64,000 nucleotides of DNA from JAJPKK01 sp963702755 (GCA_963702755.1 CAVPDZ010000028.1:1-64000), one strand, 5' to 3'. Shown: positions 39,869 to 49,139, counted from the stretch's first letter. The notes: a model not told the origin generated them from the letters alone. Program-made: numbers and translations.

Positions 39869-41167
39869 GTGGGGACGGGGGATTACCTGGCCCTCGCGGC
39901 CGGGACACTGAATACACTTGCGATCAGCCTGCTGGCGATCGCAATCGGTACGCCGCTTGGTCTTGGCTTGGCGCTCATCCGCTGGGGACGGGTGCCAGGC
40001 CTCGATCCTGCCGTCGCGACGCTGGTAAGCCTCCTGCGCGCGACCCCGGCGGTCACGCTGGTGCTCCTCATTTATTTCGCGCTGCCGACGGCCGGTCTAG
40101 AGGTGCCGCGCTTTGCGGCCGGCGTTGCGACCCTCGCCCTCGGCTCGATGGCCTATAATTGCGAGATCTGGCGCGCGACGTTGCTGTCCTTCCCCTCCGA
40201 CCAACTCGATGCCGCCCGTGCGTTCGGCATGCGCCGCGGACTGCGCTTCCGACTTATCATACTGCCCCAGATCGCCCGGGCTGCATTGCCTGCGCTCGTG
40301 AACGAGATGACCTTGCTGATCAAGGTCAGTCCGGCGGTCGCGGTCATCGGCGTCACCGAGGCGACACGGGCCGCGGTCCGGATCGGCGCCGCGACTTACC
40401 AGCCGATCCCGCCGTTCCTCATCGCACTTGCGATCTATGTCGTCATCATCGGCGCCTTCGTCGCGACCCAGCGCATGCTCGAGCGTCGCCAGGCGGGAAG
40501 CGGCCGCATGATCCCGCGCGGCATCGAAATTCTCTGGGAGCAGCGCGATGCCCTGATCTCAGGGTTCGCGACGACCGTCGGCATTGCCGTTGTCTCGGCG
40601 ATCGGAGCCGCGATGCTCGGCTTGCTGCTGTTCGGCCTGTTGATCGCACGCGTGCGCGGCGTGCCAACGGTGTTTGCATGGCTCATCGACCTGATGCGCT
40701 GCACGCCGTTCATGCTGTTCTGCTACATGATCTACTACGGTCTGCCGTCGTTCGGGATCGTTGTCGACAACGTGGTCGCGGGCATTTCCGCGCTCACGAT
40801 CTATAACGCCGCCTACATCGCCGAATTGCTGCGCGGCGCCTACCAGGCGCTGCCGCGCGAGGGCATCGAGGCGGGCCATGCCTTCGGCTTTCACGGCTGG
40901 CGCCTGCTGCTGCGGATCATCCTGCCGCCGGTTCTGTTGTCCTCGATACCGATGCTCGGCAACCAGATGGTGCAGATCATCAAGGACAGCGCTTTCCTCG
41001 TGATCATCACGGTGCAGGAGTTGACGTTCGCAGCGAACGAGATCCAAGCGACCTATTACGTGCCGTTCGCGAGCTTTGTCTGCGCGATGTTGCTATATTG
41101 GCTGTTATGCCTCGCCGTGGAGGGCGGCGTGCGGGCGGTGCTGGCCGTGGCAGAGTCCCGGCGATGA
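39869..41167 (+). CDS. Fused amino-acid ABC permease (two HisM/HisQ-like domains)
   Basis: Two complete permease domains lie in one 432-residue chain without a stop or frameshift. Domain 1 (residues 1-~205) has the loop DAARAFGMRRGLRFRLIILP. Domain 2 (from about MIPRGIEILWEQRDALISGF) has EAGHAFGFHGWRLLLRIILP. Each keeps the E/D-A-A/G-x-A-F-G EAA motif that docks the ATPase. In most relatives these are separate HisQ and HisM-type subunits that heterodimerise. GTG at 39869, 12 bp after the binding-protein stop, is used. The fusion should force a 1:1 channel. Confidence 0.88.
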   Translation: MGTGDYLALAAGTLNTLAISLLAIAIGTPLGLGLALIRWGRVPGLDPAVATLVSLLRATPAVTLVLLIYFALPTAGLEVPRFAAGVATLALGSMAYNCEIWRATLLSFPSDQLDAARAFGMRRGLRFRLIILPQIARAALPALVNEMTLLIKVSPAVAVIGVTEATRAAVRIGAATYQPIPPFLIALAIYVVIIGAFVATQRMLERRQAGSGRMIPRGIEILWEQRDALISGFATTVGIAVVSAIGAAMLGLLLFGLLIARVRGVPTVFAWLIDLMRCTPFMLFCYMIYYGLPSFGIVVDNVVAGISALTIYNAAYIAELLRGAYQALPREGIEAGHAFGFHGWRLLLRIILPPVLLSSIPMLGNQMVQIIKDSAFLVIITVQELTFAANEIQATYYVPFASFVCAMLLYWLLCLAVEGGVRAVLAVAESRR

Positions 41168-41189
41168 TGACGATGATGTGGAGGATGCG

Positions 41190-42008
41190 ATGGCGAAACA
41201 TTTGACCGATGCGCAGGTCACCCAATTCCGTGAACAGGGATGGCTCGCACCGTTGCGCGCGATGGATGCCGAAGCGGCGGCAGACTGCGCCGCCCGCATC
41301 GCGGCCTACGAAGCGAAGATGGGGGAAAGCGCCAATCGCAGCCTCAAGATCAAGGGCCACCTTGCCATGCCGTGGCTCGTCGAGATCGGCCGCAATCCGG
41401 CGATCCTCGATGCGCTCGAAGATCTCATTGGTCCCGACATCATGCTGTTCGGCGCTTCGATCTTTGCCAAGGGCGGCAAGGATCGCGCCTATGTTTCATG
41501 GCACCAGGACAGTGCCTATTTCGGCCTCGACCCGCACGAAGAGGTCACGGCCTGGGTCGCCTTCACGCAGACATCGAAGGAGAACGGCGCCTTGCAGGTG
41601 CTGCCGCGCTCGCACGTCGGTCCCGACCTCGTGCATGAGGAAACCTATGCGCCGGACAACATGCTGGCGCGGGGACAATCCTTGCATATCGAGGACGAGA
41701 GCAGCGCAGTGACGATCGAACTGCAACCCGGCCAGTTCTCGCTTCATCACGAGCGCACCGCGCACGGCTCGAAGCAGAACCGGACCGCGGCGCCCCGCAT
41801 CGGCTTCGCCTTCTTCTACATCCCGACGCACGTCCGCTCGACCATCGGGCGGCGCACCGCGACGCTGGTGCGGGGCGTCGACCGCTACCACCATTGGGAC
41901 CCGGACCCGCTGCCGCGCTACGACTTCGACCCTGTCGCCTTTGACGCGATGCGCGCAGCGTGGGGACAGTATCGCGACGGCGAGGTCAAGCAGGCCGCCG
42001 AAGCGTGA
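41190..42008 (+). CDS. PhyH-family Fe(II)/2-oxoglutarate dioxygenase
   Basis: A 272-residue protein of the phytanoyl-CoA dioxygenase superfamily. YVSWHQDSAYFGLDPHEEVT holds the H-x-D metal ligands, HHERTAHGSKQNRT the distal His, and RIGFAFFYIP the Arg that binds 2-oxoglutarate. The N-terminus LTDAQVTQFREQGWLAPLR is usual for bacterial members such as ectoine hydroxylase or phosphonate oxygenases (PhnY, TmpA). The ATG at 41190 is chosen because sequence upstream is permease coding in another frame. Position inside an amino-acid ABC operon suggests it hydroxylates the imported compound. Substrate not predictable. Confidence 0.87.
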   Translation: MAKHLTDAQVTQFREQGWLAPLRAMDAEAAADCAARIAAYEAKMGESANRSLKIKGHLAMPWLVEIGRNPAILDALEDLIGPDIMLFGASIFAKGGKDRAYVSWHQDSAYFGLDPHEEVTAWVAFTQTSKENGALQVLPRSHVGPDLVHEETYAPDNMLARGQSLHIEDESSAVTIELQPGQFSLHHERTAHGSKQNRTAAPRIGFAFFYIPTHVRSTIGRRTATLVRGVDRYHHWDPDPLPRYDFDPVAFDAMRAAWGQYRDGEVKQAAEA

Positions 42009-42790
42009 CCGCAACGCCCGTCCTTCAGATCACCGGTCTCTGCAAGTCCTTTAAAGACCACCGGGTCCTCGAAGGTATCGAACTGTCGGTATCCGAGGGC
42101 GAGACGATTTGCATTCTCGGTCCCTCAGGCGCCGGCAAGTCGACGCTGCTGCGTTGTATCAACTGGCTCGAAGTCCCCGACAGCGGCGCGGTGTTTCTGT
42201 CCGGCGAGCGCGTTGGTGTGCGGTCGGGCGGCGCCGCCATGTCGGACGCCGAATTGGCGCGCATCCGCGTGCGCATGGGCATGGTGTTCCAGCATTTCGC
42301 GCTATGGCCCCATCTCAGCGTCATCGACAATCTGATGGCCGCGCCGCTGCACGTTCAGCGACGGCCGCGCGGCGAGGTCCGCGAGCAGGCAGAGGCGCTG
42401 CTCGGCAAGGTCGGCCTGTGGGATAAGCGCGATGCGCCGCCGGCGCGGCTCTCCGGCGGTCAGAAGCAGCGCGTTGGAATCGCCCGGGCGCTGATGATGC
42501 GCCCGGCCCTCCTGCTGTTCGACGAGCCGACAAGTGCGCTCGACCCGGAATTGGTCGGCGAGGTCCTCGCCGTGATGAAGACGCTTGCGAGCGACGGCAT
42601 GACCATGGTCGTCGTCACCCACGAAATGGGCTTTGCGCGCGAGGCGGCGACGCGGGTCGTCTTCATGGATCTTGGCCGGATTGTGGAGACAACTGGTCCA
42701 GATGCCTTTTTCTCCCATCCGACCACCGAGCGGGCGCGACAATTCCTGGCCCGGTACGGCTCGCAGATGGCTAGAAGTAACTCCGCGTAA
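42005..42790 (+). CDS. Polar amino-acid ABC transporter ATP-binding protein
   Basis: A GlnQ/HisP-type ATPase: Walker A ILGPSGAGKSTLLRCINWLE, Q-loop GMVFQHFALWPHLSVIDNL, signature RLSGGQKQRVGIAR, Walker B ALLLFDEPTSALDPE and H-loop MVVVTHEMGFAREAA. The GTG at 42005 overlaps the dioxygenase stop (GTGA), so the dioxygenase is truly inside the transporter operon and translationally coupled to the ATPase. It partners the fused permease. Confidence 0.93.
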   Translation: MTATPVLQITGLCKSFKDHRVLEGIELSVSEGETICILGPSGAGKSTLLRCINWLEVPDSGAVFLSGERVGVRSGGAAMSDAELARIRVRMGMVFQHFALWPHLSVIDNLMAAPLHVQRRPRGEVREQAEALLGKVGLWDKRDAPPARLSGGQKQRVGIARALMMRPALLLFDEPTSALDPELVGEVLAVMKTLASDGMTMVVVTHEMGFAREAATRVVFMDLGRIVETTGPDAFFSHPTTERARQFLARYGSQMARSNSA

Positions 42791-43087
42791 AGGCTGCGCT
42801 CCCAAACACCCTGCCGAGCCTGCATTTCCCTATAGTCTTCTCAAGTAATTGATTTCGCTGAATTAATTATTTCGGATTTCGCCGCGCCCCGCGGTCGTAC
42901 GCTTCGCAGCCCGCCTAACCGACGGCAAAATCGAACCAATTACGAAAAAATCTACGGTTTGTTTGAACCAAACCTTGGGCTCGCGCGACTTACAGATAAC
43001 TCGACTGCATCAGGCACGCCGCCCGCGAAAGCGGAAACGAGCATCGGAACAATCCGGCCAGGGCAAAATCTCGAGCGGGAGTGCGAG
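42791..43087. other. AT-richer intergenic region, no gene seen
   Basis: The stretch 42840-42890 is AT-rich and may contain the promoter of the small secreted protein gene. No coding or RNA signature is evident on either strand. Confidence 0.45.
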
Positions 43088-43423
43088 ATGATGGCCTTTC
43101 TTCGAAACCTGACGATCGTCTTGGCTCTCGGGTTGCTGGTCAACCTCGGTGTCATGGCGCTGCCAGGGCACCTCGCCAACGCCTGGAGGGTCGGCGCCAC
43201 CACGACCCCGATCCCGGATCCGCCGCCGCTGCCGTGCTCCAAGCAGAGCTGGCCGAATGCCGATCGCGTGTGCCTGTCATGGACTGCCCCGCGCGACGCA
43301 ACCGCTGCGGCCGCCAAGACCACCGGCAGTGCAACTCGCTCCGTGACGACTGGCAGCGCCAATCACGCCACGACCACTGGCAGTGCCAATCGCACCGCCG
43401 GGACGATCAGGAAAGTGCAATAG
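43088..43423 (+). CDS. Small secreted Thr/Gly/Ser repeat protein
   Basis: Start MMAFLRNLTIVLALGLLVNL gives a signal peptide with cleavage near HLANA. The mature ~80 residues contain two Cys (PPLPCSKQSWPNADRVCLSW) and then three imperfect TTGSA(T/N) units (TTGSATRSV, TTGSANHAT, TTGSANRTA). The upstream in-frame extension lacks a ribosome site. No family is recognised; the Cys pair and repeat tail suggest a small envelope protein. A hairpin with a T run follows. Confidence 0.6.
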   Translation: MMAFLRNLTIVLALGLLVNLGVMALPGHLANAWRVGATTTPIPDPPPLPCSKQSWPNADRVCLSWTAPRDATAAAAKTTGSATRSVTTGSANHATTTGSANRTAGTIRKVQ

Positions 43424-43514
43424 AGCGGCTTACGCCGACTGCGAACCAATTCAGAGGAATACCATCTGCTGGGACACCCCCCACCCCCCAACCCCCAGTC
43501 TCAGTAAGATGGCA

Positions 43515-43545
43515 GCGCGCGCCTCCGGGCGCGCGCACCCTTTTT
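43515..43545 (+). terminator. GC-rich hairpin, probable terminator
   Basis: GCGCGCGCC and GGCGCGCGC pair over 9 bp around TCCG and are followed after four bases by TTTTT. Just upstream (about 43477-43500) is a C-rich tract of ACCCCC units. Confidence 0.7.
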
Positions 43546-43617
43546 GGGGACTGCTTCGGGATCGCCGCTGCGCGCATCAGTAGGCCGAGAGGGTTTTTGA
43601 AGTAGAGAGCCCAGCCG

Positions 43618-44355
43618 ATGCGGCACGTTTGGATCGGGACCTCGGGCTGGACTTACGACGGATGGCGCGGCCCCTTTTATCCGGGCGCTTTGCCGAAGAA
43701 GGATTGGCTCGGCTTTTATGCTTCGCGTTTTGCGTCTGCCGAAATTAACGGTTCGTTCTATCGCACGCCATCGCTTGAGGCGGTGGCGCTCTGGCGCGAT
43801 CAGACGCCGCGACAGTTCGTCTTTGCCTGGAAGGCATCGAAATTCATCACCCATTGGAAGCGACTGAGCGGTCGCTGCGCAAATTCAATTGCTCTGATGG
43901 AGACGCGCTTGCGCGTCCTTGGACCGAAGGCAGCGGTGGTTCTGTTTCAACTCCCGCCACAGTTTGTGAAGGATACGGGACGGCTCGACGCCTTCCTTCC
44001 GATGCTGCCGCGCCGTTATCGCTATGCTTTCGAGTTTCGCGATCGCAGCTGGTATGGCGATGATGTGCTCAACCTGCTCCACAGGCACGATGCCGCCTTG
44101 TGTCTTTCCGATCATGCCGATGCTCCCGCGCCATGGGAGGTGACGGCCCGCCACGTTTACGTGCGCGGCCATGGCCCGACCGGCCGCTACCAAGGCAGCT
44201 ATCCGACCCGGACATTGCGTCGTTGGTCCACCGCGATCGCCTCATGGAGGTCGCAGCGCCGCAAAGTCTTTGTCTACTTCGACAACGATCAAAAGGCGGC
44301 CGCGCCCGATGATGCCCAACGGCTTATCAAGATGGTTGAGCAGGAGGGCGGCTGA
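43618..44355 (+). CDS. DUF72 (YecE-family) protein
   Basis: A 245-residue TIM-barrel-like protein of the DUF72 family. Motifs: WIGTSGWTYDGWRGPFYP at the N-terminus, FASAEINGSFYRTPS, FVFAWKASKFITH, RYAFEFRDRSWYGDD and KVFVYFDNDQKAAAPDDA at the end. The family is widespread but has no established biochemical role. Length is normal and the reading is uninterrupted. It is on its own between a terminator and selD. Confidence 0.88.
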   Translation: MRHVWIGTSGWTYDGWRGPFYPGALPKKDWLGFYASRFASAEINGSFYRTPSLEAVALWRDQTPRQFVFAWKASKFITHWKRLSGRCANSIALMETRLRVLGPKAAVVLFQLPPQFVKDTGRLDAFLPMLPRRYRYAFEFRDRSWYGDDVLNLLHRHDAALCLSDHADAPAPWEVTARHVYVRGHGPTGRYQGSYPTRTLRRWSTAIASWRSQRRKVFVYFDNDQKAAAPDDAQRLIKMVEQEGG

Positions 44356-44523
44356 ACGGGATCGTCGTCCTATCGTCAATGCGGGTTCGAACGGCTTGCC
44401 GTCGCAACCGGCAATGCTCATTTCTCGCTTGTGGTGCGGTGATCAACGGCGTCACTCTGTGGATAGCTGCAGCTTTTGCAGCAGCCCGGAAAGATCTGGC
44501 GCGCTAACCGAAAGACCAAGCTG

Positions 44524-45575
44524 ATGGATGCCCAAGTCGTTCGTTTGACCAGTCTTGCCCATGGCGGAGGTTGCGGCTGCAAGCTCGCGCCGTCCGTCTT
44601 GCAGCAAATTCTCGCCGAGCAACCGGCCGCACAGCCCTATCGGCAATTGCTGGTCGGCACCGAAACCGGCGATGACGCGGCGGTGTGGCAACTGGAGGAC
44701 GGCACCTGCATTATCGCGACCACCGATTTCTTCATGCCGATGGTCGATGATCCGCGCGATTTCGGCCGGATCGCCGCGACTAATGCCATCTCAGACGTCT
44801 ACGCCATGGGCGGCAAGCCGATCATGGCGCTCGCGATCGTCGGGATGCCAGTCGACAAGGTGTCGCCCGGGATGGTGCGCGAGATTCTCGCCGGCGGCGC
44901 GGAGGTCTGCGGCACGGCTGGCATCCCTGTTGCTGGCGGCCACTCAATCGATTCTCCCGAGCCGATTTATGGGCTCGCCGTCATTGGCCTTTGTCCAACC
45001 GAGAACATTCGGCGCAACTGCACGGCGCGTGCGGGTGATACCTTGATCCTCACCAAGGCGCTCGGCGTCGGGATTTATTCGGCCGCCTTCAAGAAGGATG
45101 CGTTGTCGCCTAAGGCCTACGCCGAAATGATCGGCTCGATGACGCTCCTCAATCGCATCGGGATGGAGCTTGCCAAGAATCCGGCCGTTCATGCCGTCAC
45201 CGACGTCACCGGATTTCGGTCTCCTCGGCCACGCACTCGAGATGGCGCGGGGCTCGAACCTTTCGCTTGGCGGTTCGGGTCGCCGATCTCCCGTTGTTGT
45301 CGGATGCGGCGACGCTCGCGCAGCAACGCTTCGTCACCGGCGCTTCGACGCGAAACTGGGCAAGTTACGGTGAGGCAGTAACTTTGCCCGACGGCTTTCC
45401 CGAATGGCAGCGGCAACTCCTCACCGATCCGCAGACCTCGGGCGGATTGTTGATTGCCTGCGATCCGGCGTCAGCAGCGGAGATTTTGCGCTCGATCATC
45501 GCCGCAGGATATCCGAATGCGCGGATCATCGGACGCACGACAGCCGGGACACCATCCATAACCGTCGAAGGTTAG
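44524..45575 (+). CDS. selD: Selenide, water dikinase (selenophosphate synthase), two frameshifts
   Basis: SelD makes selenophosphate from selenide and ATP for selenocysteine and 2-selenouridine. The catalytic segment HGGGCGCKL puts Cys at 17 and 19 and Lys at 20, exactly as in E. coli, so this is the Cys form. GTETGDDAAVWQLEDG and TTDFFMPMVDDPRDFGRIAA bind ATP. Frame changes near 45215 (extra T; restored GFGLLGHALEMARGSNLSL) and near 45275 (extra G; restored AVRVADLPLLSD) are insertions. The end reads LLTDPQTSGGLLIAC, the family's C-terminal motif. No selA, selB, selC or mnmH is in the window. Confidence 0.92.
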
Positions 45576-45715
45576 GTCGACCGTTGCGGCTGCGGTCACT
45601 CACGCAGACGTGAACCTTTTTCGACATCGGTTTCTTCCCAATTTGGTGCCCAGCTGGCGCATCGAAACCAATCTGCCATGAAATCATTGAAGAGCAGGCG
45701 GCATGGAGCAAATGC

Positions 45716-46526
45716 ATGGCCAAGATTTCGCTCGTCGTATCGGACGTCGACGGGACTCTGGTCACTCCCGATAAAGAGTTGACGAAGGCGAGCGAACGTG
45801 CCGTCCGCTTGCTCAACGAACGAGGCATCGGCTTCACCGTCGTCAGCAGTCGCCCGCCAAACGGATTGAGGATGCTGATCGAGCCGCTGTCCCTGCGACT
45901 GATGCTCGGCGCCTTCAGCGGCAGCACGATTGTCTCGCCCACGCTTGAAGTGATCGAGAGCCATTACGTTCCCGAGCCGGCGGCGCGCAAGAGTGCCGAA
46001 CTGCTGGCTGATTTCTCGGCCGACATCTGGCTTTACACGACCGAAGGCTGGCTCGTCCGCGATACCGGCGGCCACTATATCGCGCGCGAAGAGCGGACGA
46101 TTCAGGCCGGGCCGATCCTGGTCGACGATTTCGATCCCTATTTCGACGCGGGCCTCGAAGATCGTCGGCTCCAGCCAGGATTTCGCGAAGCTTGCGCGAT
46201 GCGAAGGCGCGGTGCGCGAGGAGATCGGCGAGCAAGCGTTTGTTGTCCGTTCGCAGCCCTATTATCTCGACATCACGCCGCCGGGTTTCGACAAAGGGAC
46301 GTTCGTCGAAACACTCTCGCAGTGCCTCGCCATTCCTCTCGATGCGATCGCGGTGCTGGGCGACATGGACAACGATGTTGCCATGTTTCGAAAGGCGGGC
46401 ATGTCGATTGCGATGGGAAATGCCAGCCCGGAGGTCAAAAGCCAGGCGGATCATGTCACGACCGCGAATACGGAGGACGGGTTCGCCGCCGCAATCGAGC
46501 AATACGTTCTAGCCGGCGCAGAGTGA
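45716..46526 (+). CDS. Cof-type HAD hydrolase, one frameshift
   Basis: A haloacid-dehalogenase phosphatase with a C2-type cap. Motif I is SLVVSDVDGTLVTPD (two catalytic Asp), motif II TVVSSRPP, and motif IV AVLGDMDNDVAMFRKAGM. Near 46150 the frame changes, from DDFDPYFDA to SKIVGSSQDFAKLARCEGAV. Cof-like enzymes act on sugar phosphates, pyridoxal phosphate or flavin mononucleotide; the substrate here is not predictable. It follows selD by 140 bp and precedes the N-ATPase operon. Confidence 0.85.
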
Positions 46527-46642
46527 GGCGCGCCCACGCGAGCCACCGGGTCACCTGCGGCGTCTTGGCTCAAGCCCTGCCTGCGTTTGCGGCAACTCCA
46601 CCTGACACTGCGGGAATCGTCGCAGGGCTACAATTCCTACGT

Positions 46643-46656
46643 TTGACCTTGGTCAA
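46643..46656. promoter_or_regulatory. Palindrome upstream of the N-ATPase operon
   Basis: TTGACC-TT-GGTCAA is a perfect dyad about 35 bp ahead of atpD. It could be an operator overlapping the promoter. No matching regulator is identifiable. Confidence 0.4.
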
Positions 46657-46662
46657 CGCGGT

Positions 46663-46684
46663 AAGATCGGAAGCGTCCGATCTT
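46663..46684 (+). promoter_or_regulatory. Hairpin directly before atpD
   Basis: AAGATCGGA and TCCGATCTT pair perfectly over 9 bp around AGCG, ending seven bases before the atpD ATG. There is no T run, so it is not a terminator. It occupies the place of the ribosome-binding site, which is otherwise not visible, and could control translation of the first gene. Confidence 0.55.
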
Positions 46685-46691
46685 GCCCGTC

Positions 46692-48125
46692 ATGACGACA
46701 CAGCCCACGCCTCGCAAGGGAAAGGTTCTCGCCGTCCGCGGTGCGGTCGTAGACGTTGCCTTTGCTGCCGGCGCCGAGCTGCCGCGCGTCGAAGAGGCGC
46801 TGATCGTCGAATGGGATCAGCCGGGCACCCTCATGATCGAGGTCCAGGCGCATCTCGATGAGAGCACGGTACGCGGCGTTGCGCTTCATGCGACCGCGGG
46901 CCTCAGGCGCGGAGCCGAGGTACGCGCAACGGGCGCGCCGGTGACCGTGCCGGTTGGCGAGCCAGTCCTCGGTCGCCTACTCGACATTACCGGCAACACT
47001 CGGGACAACGGCCCGCCGCTGCCGGATAGCTTGCCGCGCGTGCCGATCCACCGATCGGCCCCACCGCTCACGGACCGGACTCCCGCGACCGCCATCTTCG
47101 AGACCGGCATCAAGGTCATCGACCTCCTCGCGCCGCTGGCCCAGGGCGGCAAGGCCGCCATGTTCGGCGGTGCCGGCGTCGGCAAGACCGTCGTGGTGAT
47201 GGAACTGATCCACGCCATGGTCAAAAGCTATCAGGGCATTTCGGTCTTTGCCGGCATCGGCGAGCGCTCTCGCGAGGGCCACGAGCTGCTCACCGAGATG
47301 CAGCGCTCCGGCGTCCTCGAGCGCAGCGTGCTCGTCTACGGCCAGATGAACGAGCCGCCGGGGGCACGCTGGCGCGTCGGCCTGACCGCTCTGACGATCG
47401 CCGAATATTTTCGCGATCAGAAGCGGCAAAATGTACTGCTGCTGATGGATAACGTGTTTCGCTTCGTTCAGGCGGGCAGCGAGGTCTCCGGTCTGTTGGG
47501 GCGGCTGCCGTCGCGGCTTGGTTATCAGCCGACACTCGCGACCGAAGTTGCCGCACTCCACGAACGCATCGCCTCGGTGGCAGGCGCATCGGTGACGGCG
47601 ATCGAAGCAGTCTATGTGCCGGCTGATGACTTTACCGATCCAGCAGTGACGGCGATCTCCAGCCACCTCGACAGCATGATCGTGCTGTCGCGATCGATGG
47701 CCGCCGAGGGCATGTATCCCGCGGTCGACGCCTTGAGCTCATCCTCGATCCTGCTCGATCAGACGGTCGTCGGTGACAAGCATTACCGCGTTGCCGAAGA
47801 AGTCCGCGAGGCGATCGCGCACTACAAGGAGCTTCAGGACATCATCTCGCTTCTTGGCATCGAGGAGTTGAGTGCACGCGATCGCCTCATCGTCATGCGG
47901 GCGCGACGGCTGCTGCGCTTCCTCACCCAGCCGTTTTCCGTCACCGAGGCATTCACCGGAAAGCCCGGGCGCTCGGTGCCGCTCGTCGAAACCATCAAAG
48001 GCTGTCGGGCCATTCTCGACGGCGCGTGCGATAAATGGGCGGAGAGTTCGCTTTACATGGTCGGCACCATCGATGAGGCGCGGGAGAAGGAAGCTCGCTG
48101 CAACCGGGAGGCTGCTCCGGCATGA
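46692..48125 (+). CDS. atpD: N-ATPase subunit beta
   Basis: The catalytic subunit of an F-type rotary ATPase. The P-loop GGAGVGKTVVVMELIHAM, GIGERSREGHELLTEM, the catalytic Glu segment and LLLMDNVFRFVQAGSEVSGL with GRLPSRLGYQPTLATE are intact. The ATG at 46692 (MTTQPTPRKGKVLAVRG) is preferred over a TTG nine bases upstream that lies in the hairpin. As first gene of a D-C-Q-R-B-E-F-A-G order it identifies the N-ATPase type, a second ATPase carried beside the housekeeping enzyme. Its stop overlaps the next start (ATGA). Confidence 0.95.
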   Translation: MTTQPTPRKGKVLAVRGAVVDVAFAAGAELPRVEEALIVEWDQPGTLMIEVQAHLDESTVRGVALHATAGLRRGAEVRATGAPVTVPVGEPVLGRLLDITGNTRDNGPPLPDSLPRVPIHRSAPPLTDRTPATAIFETGIKVIDLLAPLAQGGKAAMFGGAGVGKTVVVMELIHAMVKSYQGISVFAGIGERSREGHELLTEMQRSGVLERSVLVYGQMNEPPGARWRVGLTALTIAEYFRDQKRQNVLLLMDNVFRFVQAGSEVSGLLGRLPSRLGYQPTLATEVAALHERIASVAGASVTAIEAVYVPADDFTDPAVTAISSHLDSMIVLSRSMAAEGMYPAVDALSSSSILLDQTVVGDKHYRVAEEVREAIAHYKELQDIISLLGIEELSARDRLIVMRARRLLRFLTQPFSVTEAFTGKPGRSVPLVETIKGCRAILDGACDKWAESSLYMVGTIDEAREKEARCNREAAPA

Positions 48126-48544
48126 GACTGCTGATTACAACGCCCACCGCTCTCGTCATCGACGATCGTGATGTCGTCGCGGTGCGGGCAGAAGACGAAA
48201 GCGGCAGCTTCGGCATCCTCAAAGGACATGCCGATTTCCTGACGGCGCTGACGGTGTCGGTCGTGAGCTGGCATCACGAGAGCGATCATCAGCGCTTTTG
48301 TGCCGTAAGCCGCGGCGTCCTGTCGGTGACGAACGGCAACGAGGTCGCGATCGCGACCCGCGAGGCGGTGTTGGGCGACGACCTCGACCATCTTGAACGG
48401 GTCGTGCTGGCGCAGTTCCGTGAAACCGTCGAGGCGGAGCGGAGCGCACGAACGGAAGGTCTGAAACTGCAGATGAAAGCCATCCGGCAGATCTTGCGCT
48501 ATCTGCGGCCGGAGCGGCCGGGCATATTCGGAGATCAGCCGTGA
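48122..48544 (+). CDS. atpC: N-ATPase subunit epsilon
   Basis: A 140-residue epsilon subunit: beta-sandwich MRLLITTPTALVIDDRDVVA, GSFGILKGHADFLTALTVSV and FCAVSRGVLSVTNGNEVAI, then a helical C-terminus. It links the rotor shaft to the c-ring. It overlaps atpD (ATGA) and atpQ (GTGA). Confidence 0.92.
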   Translation: MRLLITTPTALVIDDRDVVAVRAEDESGSFGILKGHADFLTALTVSVVSWHHESDHQRFCAVSRGVLSVTNGNEVAIATREAVLGDDLDHLERVVLAQFRETVEAERSARTEGLKLQMKAIRQILRYLRPERPGIFGDQP

Positions 48545-48840
48545 AGGCGAAGAGCGCCGCGCCTGAACCGGCGGCCCCTGATGGCCTGAGCGATGCCGTT
48601 CGAACGCGGCAGCAGCGGCGGCGGCGCTGGCTCACAGAAGGCGAGCCCTCCACGGCGCGTTTTGTCGGCCAGATCGGCGTGCTCGGCTGGATCATCGTCA
48701 CGCCAACGCTGATCGGCCTCTTTATCGGACGGTGGCTCGATCACAAACTCGGCACCGGCATCTTTTGGAGCGCACCGTTGCTGCTGGTCGGCGTGGTGAT
48801 CGGATTCTGGTCGGGCTGGCAATGGATGCACAAGCAATGA
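48541..48840 (+). CDS. atpQ: N-ATPase AtpQ membrane protein
   Basis: A 99-residue protein with two membrane helices (IGVLGWIIVTPTLIGLFIG and WSAPLLLVGVVIGFWSGW) related to AtpI. AtpI-like proteins help assemble the c-ring. AtpQ is one of two genes found only in N-ATPase operons. The GTG at 48541 overlaps the epsilon stop. The N-terminal ~40 residues are charged and probably cytoplasmic. Confidence 0.88.
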   Translation: MKAKSAAPEPAAPDGLSDAVRTRQQRRRRWLTEGEPSTARFVGQIGVLGWIIVTPTLIGLFIGRWLDHKLGTGIFWSAPLLLVGVVIGFWSGWQWMHKQ

Positions 48841-49139
48841 TGCACTTTGCTCCCGCTTGGCGCGATCTGACGGCTTCGCTTTTCTGGGCTGCCGCGTGGC
48901 TCCCCGTCGGCATGGCGATCGGGATATTTCAGTTCATGACGCTGCGATGGGTCGTCGGGATGCTGGCCTCCGGCCGCTCCGTTCTCTTGCCATTCGGCAC
49001 CCAGCTTGCACGATTGGTTCTGATTGCCGCTGCGCTCGCCCTCATAACGAGGCTCGTCGGGGCTTTGCCGCTGCTCGGCACGACAGCGGGCATTGTGATC
49101 GCGCGGACGGCGATGGTTCGAGACGGAGCGCGACGATGA
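48837..49139 (+). CDS. atpR: N-ATPase AtpR membrane protein
   Basis: A 100-residue protein, MMHFAPAWRDLTASLFWAAA, with three membrane helices. The conserved Arg in the last helix region (ALALITRLVGALPL) fits the proposed interaction of AtpR with c-subunit carboxylates. It is specific to N-ATPase operons. Its start overlaps the atpQ stop and its stop overlaps the atpB start (both ATGA). Confidence 0.85.
   Translation: MMHFAPAWRDLTASLFWAAAWLPVGMAIGIFQFMTLRWVVGMLASGRSVLLPFGTQLARLVLIAAALALITRLVGALPLLGTTAGIVIARTAMVRDGARR

Noticed and set aside
43477..43503. C-rich tract as a structured element
   Set aside because: It is a simple run of ACCCCC-type units between genes with no pairing partner beyond the adjacent terminator.
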